The position numbers and the translations under genes were made by a program. A DNA stretch of 64,000 nucleotides from Anaerolineae bacterium (GTDB taxonomy: Bacteria > Chloroflexota > Anaerolineae > Aggregatilineales > Phototrophicaceae), in the NCBI GenBank assembly GCA_025055175.1, contig JANWYT010000024.1:1-64000 (forward strand), given 5' to 3'. Positions 39,776 through 48,593 of the stretch are shown here, one piece after another (the stretch's first letter is position 1; every line of letters begins with the position of its first letter). The notes below the pieces were generated by a model. It ran no database searches. It had not been told where the DNA came from and worked only from the letters and a program-made list of their open reading frames with translations.

Positions 39776-40816
39776 GTGCGCATTTTAGGCATCGAGTCCT
39801 CGTGCGATGAGACGGCGGCGGCGGTCGTCGTCGACGGCCAACACATAGCCAGCAACGTCATTGCGTCGCAAATCCATATCCACGCGGAACACGGCGGCGT
39901 CTTCCCAGAGTTGGCTTCGCGCGCTCATGTGGAAGCCATCGACCACGTGGTACAAGAAGCTCTGCGCCAAGCTCAGGTAGAGGTAGAAGCGCTGGACGCG
40001 ATAGCCGTCACGCGCGGGCCAGGACTGATCGGCTCGCTGATGGTGGGGCTGAACTACGCCAAAGGCTTGGCGCTGATGACGGGCAAGCCGCTCATCGGCG
40101 TCAATCATCTGGAAGGCCACGTCTATTCGCTGTGGCTGGTGCAGCCCTTCCGACCTGTCACCTTCCCCATCGTCGTGCTGATCGTCAGCGGTGGTCACAC
40201 AGAGCTGTTGCTCATGCGCGAACATGGCCAGTACGAGCGTTTGGGCGGCACGCTAGACGACGCCGCCGGCGAAGCCTTCGACAAGGTGGGCCGCCTGCTG
40301 GAACTGCCCTTCCCCGGTGGGCCTCACATCGAACAGGCCGCCCAATTGGGCAATCCGCGCGCCTTCGCCTTCCCGCGCGCCAAACGCGACGACGGCTTCG
40401 ACTTCTCCTTCAGCGGGATCAAAACCGCTGTCATGCGCCAAGTGAGCGTGTCGCCTTCAGCGGCGGCGCGCCTGGCCCGCGATAACCAGCAGCCCGCCAA
40501 GCTGCGCAGCGACGTCAGCGTGCGCGACGTGGCCGCCAGCTTCCAAGCAGCGGTAGTCGATACGTTAGTGGAGAAGACGGTACGGGCTGCCAAGCAGTTC
40601 CAGGCGACGGAGATCGCCGTCGTCGGCGGGGTGAGCGCCAACCAACTGCTGCGTCAACGCTTGCGCGCCGAGAGCGAACTGCCAGTGCGCTACCCACCGC
40701 TCAACTTATGCACCGACAACGCCGCTATGATCGCCGCCGCCGCCTACCAGCGCTTCCGGGCTGGTCAGCGCGACAGCTTGGCCCTGGAAGCGCTAGCCCA
40801 GTGGCCGCTGGCCTGA
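39776..40816 (+). CDS. tsaD: tRNA N6-threonylcarbamoyladenosine transferase TsaD
   Basis: Transfers the threonylcarbamoyl group to A37 of ANN-reading tRNAs. The ASKHA-fold protein (346 residues) starts VRILGIESSCDETAAAVV. The metal-binding His residues lie in ELASRAHVEAIDHVV. Other signatures are TRGPGLIGSLMVGLNYAKGL, VSGGHTELL, LDDAAGEAFDKVGRLL, PGGPHIE and VVGGVSANQLLR. The GTG at 39776 has GAGG about 7 bases upstream, which favours it over the in-frame ATG at 39764. Its 3' end overlaps convergent rpiB by 24 bases. Confidence 0.95.
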   Translation: MRILGIESSCDETAAAVVVDGQHIASNVIASQIHIHAEHGGVFPELASRAHVEAIDHVVQEALRQAQVEVEALDAIAVTRGPGLIGSLMVGLNYAKGLALMTGKPLIGVNHLEGHVYSLWLVQPFRPVTFPIVVLIVSGGHTELLLMREHGQYERLGGTLDDAAGEAFDKVGRLLELPFPGGPHIEQAAQLGNPRAFAFPRAKRDDGFDFSFSGIKTAVMRQVSVSPSAAARLARDNQQPAKLRSDVSVRDVAASFQAAVVDTLVEKTVRAAKQFQATEIAVVGGVSANQLLRQRLRAESELPVRYPPLNLCTDNAAMIAAAAYQRFRAGQRDSLALEALAQWPLA

Positions 40817-41272
40817 TGGCGCTAAGCCTTGTTCCAGCGCCTTCACCTTGTCGGCGCGGCGCACGAAGCGCTCTTGATCGGCCTGGAACTGCGCTGCAAT
40901 GAAGGCCGCACACAGGTGTTCAGCCAGGGTGATACCCACGACGCGCGCGCCCAAGCACAGGACGTTCATGCCATCGTGTTCCACGCCCTGAGCAGCGCTG
41001 TAGGTGTCGTGGCAGATGGCGGCGTAGACGCCGTGCAGCTTGTTGGCAGCGATGCACACGCCGACTCCGCTGCCACACAAGACGATGCCGCGCTCAGCTT
41101 CTTGGCGCTGCAAGGCCCGACCGACGGCTATGGCAGCGTCTGGATAGTCGGTCGAGGGCTGCTCGGCGTGGACGCCCAAATCGAGGACGTGATGGCCCTG
41201 GGCGCGCAGGAAGCCGACCAGGTGCTGCTTGAGGGGGTAGCCGGCGTGGTCGCTGGCGATGGCGAGTCTCAT
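40793..41272 (-). CDS. rpiB: Ribose-5-phosphate isomerase B (RpiB/LacAB family)
   Basis: A 159-residue sugar-phosphate isomerase of the pentose phosphate pathway. Signatures are IASDHAGYPLKQHL at the N-terminus, DYPDAAIAVGRAL, the active-site Cys in GIVLCGSGVGVCIAANK, and LGARVVGITLAEHL. The tail carries RRADKVKALEQG. The length is typical. The 24-base overlap with tsaD is tail to tail and probably harmless. It is divergent from the stop-interrupted gene at 41369. Confidence 0.93.
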   Translation of the reverse strand: MRLAIASDHAGYPLKQHLVGFLRAQGHHVLDLGVHAEQPSTDYPDAAIAVGRALQRQEAERGIVLCGSGVGVCIAANKLHGVYAAICHDTYSAAQGVEHDGMNVLCLGARVVGITLAEHLCAAFIAAQFQADQERFVRRADKVKALEQGLAPSGQRPLG

Positions 41273-41332
41273 AAAGGCTTCACTCCGAAGTCATAAGGCG
41301 GCATTCAGCGCCGAAACGTTCATCTTGCGCGC

Positions 41333-41338
41333 TATACT
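41333..41338 (+). promoter_or_regulatory. Candidate -10 (gcgcTATACT) for the interrupted gene
   Basis: TATACT lies 30 bases before the ATG of the stop-interrupted frame, preceded by GCGC. It resembles the TGCTATnnT group. Together with a good Shine-Dalgarno it suggests the gene was, or still is, expressed. Confidence 0.4.
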
Positions 41339-41368
41339 AGCGCAAAAGTGACAAGGCGAGGAGCGCCT

Positions 41369-41674
41369 ATGGCCATGATTGGCAGCCCACTGCGGCTGAG
41401 CCTGGCCCTGGTAGATTTTGTCCAGCGAAGCGCAGAAGCGACCTTCATCCTGCCTGATCGCCAGGACGCCCAGTGAGTGGCGGGGCGCGTTATCCCTGAT
41501 CCGATGATGATTGGCGAGGAAGGCCTGCCGACCTACTACTAGGCCGTGCCAGACTAGGCCCTCTGTCCGCTGATCGTCCGAAAGTCACGCGTCGTCCTGA
41601 GCGGCGCGCTCGTCTAGCCCGATTTCAGCCTGGCGCTGGCGCGACTGTTCGACTATGGCAGCCACCAGCCATAA
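41369..41674 (+). pseudogene. Gene-like frame with intact start signals but four in-frame stops
   Basis: An ATG at 41369 is preceded by GAGGAG with a 5-base gap and by a -10-like TATACT. The same frame runs 101 codons to a TAA at 41672 but is broken by TGA at 41474 and TAG at 41540, 41555 and 41615. Each stop is one C-to-T change from a sense codon (CGA or CAG). The first 35 codons give MAMIGSPLRLSLALVDFVQR then SAEATFILPDRQDAQ. I recognise no family. It could be a dead gene, or a 35-residue peptide followed by decayed sequence. Recoding of stops is possible but unsupported. This occupies most of the 380-base gap between rpiB and the kinase gene. Confidence 0.55.
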
Positions 41675-43776
41675 GAGCCACCGTTGAGAGTGAGCTGGAT
41701 GGCGTCGCGCCCGTCGGCCGTCATCAGCCACAGTTGATAGTTGTTGCTGTCGCCGCTGGTGAAGACGATGAAGCGTTCATCAGGCGAATAGCTGGCAGCC
41801 CACTCGTCGGCGCGAGTGTTGTACAGCATACGCTGTTTGCTGCCGTCGGCGTTCATCAAGGCTACGCCGTTGCTGCCATTGCGCAGGCTGAGGTGGAGGA
41901 TGGTGCTGCCGTCCTGGCTGTAGACGGGCGAGGCGTCGCGCGTCTCGTTTTGAGTCAGGTAGACGAATTCGCCCGTCTCCAAGTCGAGTCGGCCGATCTC
42001 CCAGGTGCGCCAGTTGTTCGGCTCGCGGCTAGTGGTGAAGACGATGTGGCGGCCATCGGGGCTGAAGCGGGCGTGCGTCTTGCGCTCTTCGGAGCTGTAG
42101 ACTAGCTCTGGCTCGCCGCCGCTGAGCGAGACGCGGTACAGGTCGTGCAGGCCATCGCGTTTGGCGTCCGCTGAGTAGATGATGGCCTGGCTATCAGGCG
42201 TCCATTGTGGCACACGATCCGTGAAGTTGTTATTGGTGAGTTGGCGCAGATCGCCGCCATCGGTGTCCATGACGAAGATTTCGAAGTCGCCGTCGCGGTT
42301 AGACTGGAAAGCGATCCATCGGCCATCTGGCGAAGGCACGGGGTACATGTTGTCGCGCGGGCCATCGGTCAGGCGGCGCGCGCTGCCCGCGTCCAGGTCA
42401 TAGAGCCAAATGTCGTTGCCGCCACCTGGCCCGACGGCGTGGTAGACGATCTTGCCGCTGACGTCGCTCAGGCTGGCAGGCCAGGCCGCTCTGGTAGGGG
42501 ACGGAGTAACGCTGGCTAAGAGCAACGTTGGAGCAGGGATAAGCGTCGTCGTGGCCGTTGCGCGCGCGGCAATGCCCACGTTGGGCAGGGTCTCAGGCGC
42601 GCTGCTGTCGTCTGGTTCTGGTGCGCCACCCTCGGTGCTGAGGACGAGCGTGGCGGCGATCAGAGCAGCCAGCGCCGCTATCAACAGGAAGAAGCAGCCC
42701 ACTGCTCCGCCAAACAGGACGCCGTTCCAGGGGTTGGGCCGCTCTTGGGCGCGCGGAGTCGGGGGCAGAGCCACTGATGAGGGATAAGCGTAGGGTGGAA
42801 CGGGCGTGCTGGGTGCGAGATAGGGCGCCGCGTAGGGCTGTTGGTAGACGGCAGAAGAAGGGGTAGAGATGGTGGGGACGTGTTCCGAAGCAGGCATAGG
42901 CGCAGGCGTAGCCGAGATGGTCGGCTGAGCCTGCGGTTGCATGGCCTGGATGAAGGCTTCGCACAAGGCTGTCGCGCTGGGATAGCGGCGGGCAGGGTCT
43001 TTGTCTAGGGCGCGCAAGATGACGGCTTCCACTGCGGGCGGAATTTGCGGGTTGAGGTTGCGCGGCTTGGGCGGTGGCAGCGTCACTTGCTTGACGGCCA
43101 CCCCATAAGGCGTCTCGGCTTCGAAGGGACGGCGGCCCGTCGTCATCTCAAACAGCATGACTCCTAGGGCATAAATGTCGCTGCGGCCATCGATAGGCTT
43201 GCCCTGGGCCTGCTCTGGCGACATGTAGCTAGGCGTGCCGACGACGCCCTGAGTGGTGATGGTGTTGCCTCCGCCGCTGTTGCCCAGCTTGGCGATGCCG
43301 AAGTCGGTCAGGTAGTAACCGCCAGTCTCATCGCGCAGGATGTTGGAGGGCTTGAGGTCGCGGTGCAGCACGTCCTTGCTGTGGGCATAGTCTAGAGCCG
43401 GCGCAATCTGGCTGAGCAGGTCAGCGCAGGCTTCCAGCGACATAGGGCCATCTCGTAGCAGGTCGTCTAGCGAACCCGACGGCATGTAGCGCATGACAAT
43501 GTAGGGCTGGCCTTCAAATTCGCCGTAGCCGTGTACGGGCAAGATGTTGCGATGTTCCAGCTGAGAGACGATACGCACCTCGCGGTTGAAGCGCTGCAGG
43601 TAGGTTTCGTCGTCTAGGAACTGGCGCGGCAGCACCTTCAGAGCCACCTGGCGATTCATGGACTGCTGGCGGGCCAGGTAAACGCGGGCCATGCCGCCCT
43701 GACCTATCAGGCGCAGCACCTCATAACCGCCTATGTCTTTGCCGATCAGCTCGTCCACCATGCGCTCTTGCCCCAT
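41653..43776 (-). CDS. Hanks-type Ser/Thr protein kinase with C-terminal TolB-like beta-propeller
   Basis: A 707-residue receptor kinase. The kinase domain covers about residues 18-275: Gly loop LIGQGGMARVY, Lys47 in VALKVLP, catalytic Asp140 in LHRDLKPSN, YLTDFGIAKL, and GTPSYMSPEQ at the activation loop. A Pro-rich linker (about 280-360) is followed by one membrane helix (FGGAVGCFFLLIAALAALIAATLVL). Outside the membrane are repeated PD40/WD40-like blades (RWIAFQSNRDGDFEIFVMD; HIVFTTSREPNNWRTWEI; FIVFTSGDSNNYQLWLMT). The propeller may bind a ligand or protein. The PP2C at 10107 and FHA at 58249 are possible partners. It lies 94 bases downstream of the hybrid kinase gene but has its own TATAAT. 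Confidence 0.93.
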   Translation of the reverse strand: MGQERMVDELIGKDIGGYEVLRLIGQGGMARVYLARQQSMNRQVALKVLPRQFLDDETYLQRFNREVRIVSQLEHRNILPVHGYGEFEGQPYIVMRYMPSGSLDDLLRDGPMSLEACADLLSQIAPALDYAHSKDVLHRDLKPSNILRDETGGYYLTDFGIAKLGNSGGGNTITTQGVVGTPSYMSPEQAQGKPIDGRSDIYALGVMLFEMTTGRRPFEAETPYGVAVKQVTLPPPKPRNLNPQIPPAVEAVILRALDKDPARRYPSATALCEAFIQAMQPQAQPTISATPAPMPASEHVPTISTPSSAVYQQPYAAPYLAPSTPVPPYAYPSSVALPPTPRAQERPNPWNGVLFGGAVGCFFLLIAALAALIAATLVLSTEGGAPEPDDSSAPETLPNVGIAARATATTTLIPAPTLLLASVTPSPTRAAWPASLSDVSGKIVYHAVGPGGGNDIWLYDLDAGSARRLTDGPRDNMYPVPSPDGRWIAFQSNRDGDFEIFVMDTDGGDLRQLTNNNFTDRVPQWTPDSQAIIYSADAKRDGLHDLYRVSLSGGEPELVYSSEERKTHARFSPDGRHIVFTTSREPNNWRTWEIGRLDLETGEFVYLTQNETRDASPVYSQDGSTILHLSLRNGSNGVALMNADGSKQRMLYNTRADEWAASYSPDERFIVFTSGDSNNYQLWLMTADGRDAIQLTLNGGSYGWWLP

Positions 43777-43799
43777 CGGTGCGGTTGGCTACAGACTGC

Positions 43800-43805
43800 A
43801 TTATA
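43800..43805 (-). promoter_or_regulatory. Candidate -10 (TATAAT) for the Ser/Thr kinase gene
   Basis: A consensus TATAAT on the minus strand lies 24 bases upstream of the kinase start, giving a very short leader. The spacing to any -35 is poor. Confidence 0.4.
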
Positions 43806-43870
43806 AAGCAGACGCAGCGCTTTTGCATTGGGGCTGCGCGCAGCCTCGGACTCTATTCAGAGAAGAGGCT

Positions 43871-46800
43871 TTAGCGCCCTTGCAGGTAGCGATTGAGCGC
43901 AATACGCACCTGTTCTAGCAAGGTATTGCCGCTCATGGCTCTCTTCTCTAGCAGCGTGGCGTGGTTTTGCATAAGCAGGCGCTTCTCGCCATCGGTCAAA
44001 TCTTGGGCCGTCACCACCAGCACGGGCAACATAGCATCCTGTTTGCGGATGTGACGCAGCACTTCAAAGCCGCTCATGCCACCCATCATGATGTCTAGCA
44101 CGACCAAGCTGGGCTTGTTGTTTTTCAGCCAGTGCAGGGCTTCGTAGCCACTGGCCACCACCTCTACGGTGTAGCCGACGCGCTGCAAGATGTCTTTCAT
44201 CAGCAGGCGATAGTTGCTCTTGTCATCCACAACCAGGATCGGCTCTTTGGGCATGATCTGCACAACGCGCGCCAGAGCATCCAGCAGAGTTGCTTGGTGG
44301 ACAGGCTTGGTCAGGCTGACGGCCGCCCCCAAGTAGTGAGCGGTTGTGTGTTTTTCGATGATACTCAGGACGATGATGGGGATGTGGTGCGTCTTGGGAT
44401 GATCTTTCATTCGTTCGATGATCTGCCAGCCGTCCACTTGCGGCATCATCACATCGGTGATGAGGACGGCGGGCTGCAAGCGCGCTGCCAATTCGACGAT
44501 GGTTGTAGGATCGCTGCTCTTGTGGATGCGGTAGCCGCGCGTGCCAACGTAGTCGTCGATGAGCTGCAAGGTAGAAGGGTCGTCGTCTAGAGCCAGGATG
44601 AGCGGACGTTCGTCGTCGTTTGTCGCGTTTTCTGGCGCGCTTTCGCAGGGGATGGCGATGTGGAACTGGCTGCCGCGTCCCGGTGCGCTCTCTAGCCAGA
44701 TAGAGCCACCATGCATGTCGATCAGGCGCTTGCTGATGGCCAGGCCCAGACCAGTGCCTTCGAATTCGCGCACCGCGCTGCCGTCGGCCTGGCGGAAAGC
44801 TTCGAAGATGACGTGATGATCCTCTGGCTTGATGCCAATGCCCGTGTCGTGGACAGTCAACCAGGCCCACGAGCCGTCGCTTAGGCCCAGGCCGAGCGGC
44901 GGGGCGAGGGGATGAGACTGCCCCTTGTGGATGTGCAGCGTGCGCAGGCGCATGCCCACCACCCCCTGAGGCGTAAACTTGATGGCGTTGCCCATCAAAT
45001 TCAAGACGACCTGGCGCATACGCTGAGGATCGACCAACACCATCAGCGGCGCGCTGTGTAACTCCAGGGTATGACGCAGGCCTTTGGCTTCGGCTAGGCC
45101 GCTCAGTTCAGCGGCCACTTCTCGCACCAACTCGCGCATGTCCAGGCGCACTCGCTCCAACTCCATGCGGCCTGCTTCGATCTTCGACAAGTCCAGAATG
45201 TCGTTGATGAGCGAGAGCAGATGGTTGCCGCTGCGGTAGACGCGGTTGAGGCGATCCATTTGGCGCTCGTTGAGATCGCCGTAAGTCTGAGTCAGCAGCA
45301 TTTCGCTGTAGCCGATGATGGCATTGAGTGGGGTGCGCAGTTCATGGCTGATGTTGGCCAGAAATTCGGTCTTCAGACGGTTGGCCGAGACGGCTTCTTC
45401 GTACAGCTCGGCGTTGCGCACGGCTGTCGCGATGTAACGGACGATAGTCGCCAGGGCATCCTTGTCGCCTTGCGAGAAGGTGCGCGTTGGATCGCGGCTG
45501 TCCAGGCCAATGCTGCCCACCACGCGATTCTGCACCACCATCGGCACGAGCAGCGACACTGTGCCGCCAGCTTCCAACAGGTTGCGGCGGTGTTCAGGAT
45601 CGGATATCTCTTGGGCCAAGTTGACGGGCGTCAACAGGACGGGAGCATCATTCTCTATGAAGCGCTCCACATGCCGATAGTCGGGGCTGGTGTGTGAGAT
45701 GATGACTTTGCCGATGAGCGTAGTAGGCGGGTATTCAGCCACCAGAACGCCGTCGTTGTTGGGGGGCAAGAAGCGCACTACGCCCACATGGTCAACTTTG
45801 AACTCTTCTTGGAGCAGGCGCGCGGCTTCGTTCAAGACTTGGGCCACGCTCAGGCGGCTATTGACCACCAGAGCGATCTGCTGGAGGGCGTTCAGACGGC
45901 GGTTGCGACGTTCTAGCTCTTCGGCGCGCTCAGAGTCGATCCTTTGCAAGCGCGCCACCTCCTCCATCTGCTCTTGCAGCTGGCTGAACAGGCGACGGTT
46001 GTGGATGGCGATGGCGATTTGCTCGGAGAGGCTTTGCAGGGCGTCGATGTCAGCTGCCAAGGGGCTGAAAGCGTGCGCATACTGGATGACAATAGCGCCT
46101 AGCGCAAGTTCAGCGACCAGCAGCGGCAGGACAATCTGCGTCTGAGAGGCGATGAAGCGCTGATCTTGTTCGCTGGCTTCGCTGCTGATCTGTAAGTAGC
46201 GTTGCAGCAGGGCGCGCTGGATCAGCGGAGCATCTCCCAGCAAGATGACACGCGGTATGCTTGCCAAGTTGAGAGACCCCAGCGGGTTGCTGACCGATTG
46301 GCAGACGAGCTTCTCGGTCTCCGCGTCGAACGTCCACAGTTGCACCAGGTCGCATGAGAGCTGCGTGGCGATGATTTGCGTCACGCGGCTGAATAGCTCA
46401 TCAATGCTCACGTCGCTGATGAGGACCTGTGACACGCTCACGGCGGCGCTCAGGCGGGCCGTCTGCTGTTCCAGCGACTGCATAATGAGCTGTATCTCGC
46501 TGATGTCGTCGATCAGGGCGCAGTAACCGACGAGTTCGTTGCTGGCGTTGCGCAGGGCAATGGCCGAATAGTGAGCTTCGAACAGTGAGCCATCGCTGCG
46601 CACCAGGGTGACATAGCTCGACCAGCCGTAGGAGCGATTCGATTGACGCTCGATCAGCTCGCGCAGGCGCTGGCGATCCGCTTCTGGGAAGCGGTCTTCC
46701 ATGCGCACACTCTGCTGGTTGGTCAGGCCGAACAAATTATTCCAGGCACGGTTGCGGTAGATGACCGTTCCGTCTGGCGCGCACACATCCACTGCCACGT

Positions 46801-47347
46801 TGACTCGATCCACCAGCTGGCGCAACGTGCTGTCATCAAAAGGAGAGTGGCCAGCCCGCGAGCGCAGGCGTGCGTAGTGAGCGCTGAGGTTGTGGCTCAG
46901 CAGCGACAAAGTCGTCTGCTGAGTCGCGTCAGGCATGGCGTCGCTGTCCAGGCCCAGTCCCACCAGGCCAGCGACGATGTTCTGCACGCTCAGGGGTAGG
47001 ATGAGCAGGTGACGGGCGCGATAGGCTTCACAAACTGGGCGCAGAAGAGCAGGCACAGGGTGCAAGCTGACTCTACCTTCGCGGAACTGTTCTGCGAAAG
47101 CGCCGTAGTCAGCCCAGCCCAAGTTCTGTCCGCGACCAATCGCGGCCAGCGCAGGCTCTGGATAGGCATCGATCACCTGCGCGTCGGGCATATTGGCGTC
47201 ATAGCGCAAGAAGAAGACGAAGGCAGCGTTGCAGTACTCGTGCAGGCCGCGCAGCGCCAAGCTGACCAACTCTCTGGTGCTTGTCGCCTGGCTCCAAGCC
47301 TGGCTGAGCTGGAGGGCGCGTTGTAAGAGGTTCAATTCCGCTACCAT
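43871..47347 (-). CDS. Hybrid sensor histidine kinase (GAF-PAS-GAF-GAF-HisKA-HATPase-REC-REC)
   Basis: A 1158-residue soluble hybrid kinase. GAF-like domains cover about 1-165, 300-470 and 485-650; a PAS domain (about 170-290: VDVCAPDGTVIYRNRAWN) sits after the first. The HisKA H-box is EFLANISHELRTPLNAIIG with His668. The HATPase has NLMGNAIKFT, DTGIGI and GTGLGLAISKRL. Two receiver domains follow with Asp965 (LITDVMMPQVDGW) and Asp1085 (VLDIMMGGMSGF). Both keep the acidic pair (ALDDDP, VVDDKS) and a Lys. There is no membrane segment, so it senses inside the cell. It ends in a receiver, so an external phosphotransfer protein or further regulator is expected. Coiled-coil linkers (QLQEQMEEVARLQRIDSERA) connect the domains. 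Confidence 0.93.
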   Translation of the reverse strand: MVAELNLLQRALQLSQAWSQATSTRELVSLALRGLHEYCNAAFVFFLRYDANMPDAQVIDAYPEPALAAIGRGQNLGWADYGAFAEQFREGRVSLHPVPALLRPVCEAYRARHLLILPLSVQNIVAGLVGLGLDSDAMPDATQQTTLSLLSHNLSAHYARLRSRAGHSPFDDSTLRQLVDRVNVAVDVCAPDGTVIYRNRAWNNLFGLTNQQSVRMEDRFPEADRQRLRELIERQSNRSYGWSSYVTLVRSDGSLFEAHYSAIALRNASNELVGYCALIDDISEIQLIMQSLEQQTARLSAAVSVSQVLISDVSIDELFSRVTQIIATQLSCDLVQLWTFDAETEKLVCQSVSNPLGSLNLASIPRVILLGDAPLIQRALLQRYLQISSEASEQDQRFIASQTQIVLPLLVAELALGAIVIQYAHAFSPLAADIDALQSLSEQIAIAIHNRRLFSQLQEQMEEVARLQRIDSERAEELERRNRRLNALQQIALVVNSRLSVAQVLNEAARLLQEEFKVDHVGVVRFLPPNNDGVLVAEYPPTTLIGKVIISHTSPDYRHVERFIENDAPVLLTPVNLAQEISDPEHRRNLLEAGGTVSLLVPMVVQNRVVGSIGLDSRDPTRTFSQGDKDALATIVRYIATAVRNAELYEEAVSANRLKTEFLANISHELRTPLNAIIGYSEMLLTQTYGDLNERQMDRLNRVYRSGNHLLSLINDILDLSKIEAGRMELERVRLDMRELVREVAAELSGLAEAKGLRHTLELHSAPLMVLVDPQRMRQVVLNLMGNAIKFTPQGVVGMRLRTLHIHKGQSHPLAPPLGLGLSDGSWAWLTVHDTGIGIKPEDHHVIFEAFRQADGSAVREFEGTGLGLAISKRLIDMHGGSIWLESAPGRGSQFHIAIPCESAPENATNDDERPLILALDDDPSTLQLIDDYVGTRGYRIHKSSDPTTIVELAARLQPAVLITDVMMPQVDGWQIIERMKDHPKTHHIPIIVLSIIEKHTTAHYLGAAVSLTKPVHQATLLDALARVVQIMPKEPILVVDDKSNYRLLMKDILQRVGYTVEVVASGYEALHWLKNNKPSLVVLDIMMGGMSGFEVLRHIRKQDAMLPVLVVTAQDLTDGEKRLLMQNHATLLEKRAMSGNTLLEQVRIALNRYLQGR

Positions 47348-47405
47348 AAGAGCTATCCGAGCAATGGGTGTGTACTGTGCGATTGGGGCGACGTAATTAC
47401 TGTGT

Positions 47406-47414
47406 ATTGTAGCA
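47406..47414 (-). promoter_or_regulatory. Extended -10 (TGCTACAAT) for the hybrid kinase gene
   Basis: On the minus strand TGCTACAAT lies 59 bases upstream of the kinase start. It faces the divergent M23 gene's own extended -10 at 47455. Confidence 0.4.
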
Positions 47415-47454
47415 CCAATCCAGACCGAAGTGGCTACAAAGATGTGGCAGTTTT

Positions 47455-47463
47455 TGCTATGCT
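47455..47463 (+). promoter_or_regulatory. Extended -10 (TGCTATGCT) for the M23 peptidase gene
   Basis: TGCTATGCT lies 37 bases before the ATG at 47501. Its position makes in-frame starts further upstream (47402, 47459) unlikely. Confidence 0.45.
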
Positions 47464-47500
47464 TGGCTCGCTGCGTCTATCGCTTCCGCCAAGAGAACTT

Positions 47501-48418
47501 ATGCGTCTTCCTCCCATGACAGCAGCCATCGTGCTGGCCCTGCTGAGCCTGATTGCGGGGCTGCTCACCCTGCGTGCGCAGGACGCTCGCCCTGCTCCGG
47601 CGCCGACTCTGCGCGTCGATGGCTCAGGCTTCGTCCTAGATTTCTTCTTCCCCAATTTACGCCAGGGGACGGCAGGCCTGCTGCGCTTGACGGGCGACGT
47701 GCAGGCAGCTCAGGCCGTCTTCCTGCGTCAGGAAGTCCCATTTTACCGCGCGGCAGATGGTTGGTACGGTTGGCTGGTGGCTGACCTGGACTCGTTGGCC
47801 CGCGAGTATCCGCTCTCGTTGCTGGTGCTAGGAGCGGATGGCCAGGTACGCACCCTAGAGACGCGCGTCTTGGTCACGTCGGGCGATTATATCCGTCAAA
47901 ACTTCGTCGTCCCCAGCGAACGGGCTTACCTCATCAGCCCAGAGATTGAGCGCTATGAGTACGCGCGCCTCTCGGCCTGGATGAGCCAGACCAGCCCTGT
48001 GCCGCTGTGGAGCGAAACAGGCTTCCGCGCCCCGCTAGACACGCCCCTGTCGGCGCGCTTTGGCGACTTTCGTATCTTGAACGAGAGCGTCCAGACGCGC
48101 CACACCGGCTCAGATCATGGCGTACCCGTTGGGACGCCCGTCGCAGCGATGGCGAGTGGGCGCGTGGTCTATGCCGGCGTGCTGGACATACGCGGCGGCT
48201 ATGTGATGATCGATCATGGGTGGAGCGTATTCAGCGGCTACGCTCATCTCTCGCAGGTCAACGTCCGAGTGGATGACGTGGTGCAAGCAGGCCAGATCAT
48301 CGGTGCGTCGGGCAACAGTGGACGCAGCAGTGGGCCGCACCTACATTGGGAGGTAGCGGTCAATGGTGAATGGGTAGATGGGCCGAGCTTCCTCAGCTTG
48401 TGGTTGCCCGTGCGCTAA
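47501..48418 (+). CDS. M23/LytM-type metallopeptidase
   Basis: A 305-residue exported peptidase predicted to cut peptidoglycan cross-links or act as a cell-wall hydrolase activator. The signal/anchor is TAAIVLALLSLIAGLLTLRA near the N-terminus. A ~130-residue beta-rich region follows. The LytM domain starts around residue 185: RHTGSDHGVPVGTPVAAMA supplies the H-x3-D metal ligands, followed by GRVVYAG, GWSVFSGYAHLS and the second histidine pair in SSGPHLHWEV. All zinc ligands seem intact. The ATG at 47501 fits both the signal peptide and the promoter element. It is divergent from the hybrid kinase. Confidence 0.9.
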   Translation: MRLPPMTAAIVLALLSLIAGLLTLRAQDARPAPAPTLRVDGSGFVLDFFFPNLRQGTAGLLRLTGDVQAAQAVFLRQEVPFYRAADGWYGWLVADLDSLAREYPLSLLVLGADGQVRTLETRVLVTSGDYIRQNFVVPSERAYLISPEIERYEYARLSAWMSQTSPVPLWSETGFRAPLDTPLSARFGDFRILNESVQTRHTGSDHGVPVGTPVAAMASGRVVYAGVLDIRGGYVMIDHGWSVFSGYAHLSQVNVRVDDVVQAGQIIGASGNSGRSSGPHLHWEVAVNGEWVDGPSFLSLWLPVR

Positions 48419-48520
48419 AGCATACAAGCCCCGCGCACAACGCCGCTTACCATTAAGTCCGCTTCAACAGGGCGCTGTGGGGAGCTAGAAACCGCTTGCC
48501 TGCTCACAATATACCACAGA

Positions 48521-48566
48521 GAGTGCTGTTTGATTGTGAATATTCAAGAAGTTGTAAACAACACTC
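48521..48566. promoter_or_regulatory. Long inverted repeat upstream of the histidine phosphatase gene
   Basis: GAGTGCTGTTT (48521-48531) and AAACAACACTC (48556-48566) pair with one mismatch across 24 bases. Inside the right arm is a smaller palindrome GTTGTAAACAAC (48551-48562). The stretch is AT-rich and lies 28-73 bases before the start, so it may be an operator overlapping the promoter. The full gap from 48419 to 48593 shows nothing else. Confidence 0.4.
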
Positions 48567-48593
48567 ATCCATTTTTCATCGAAAGGCTGCCTT

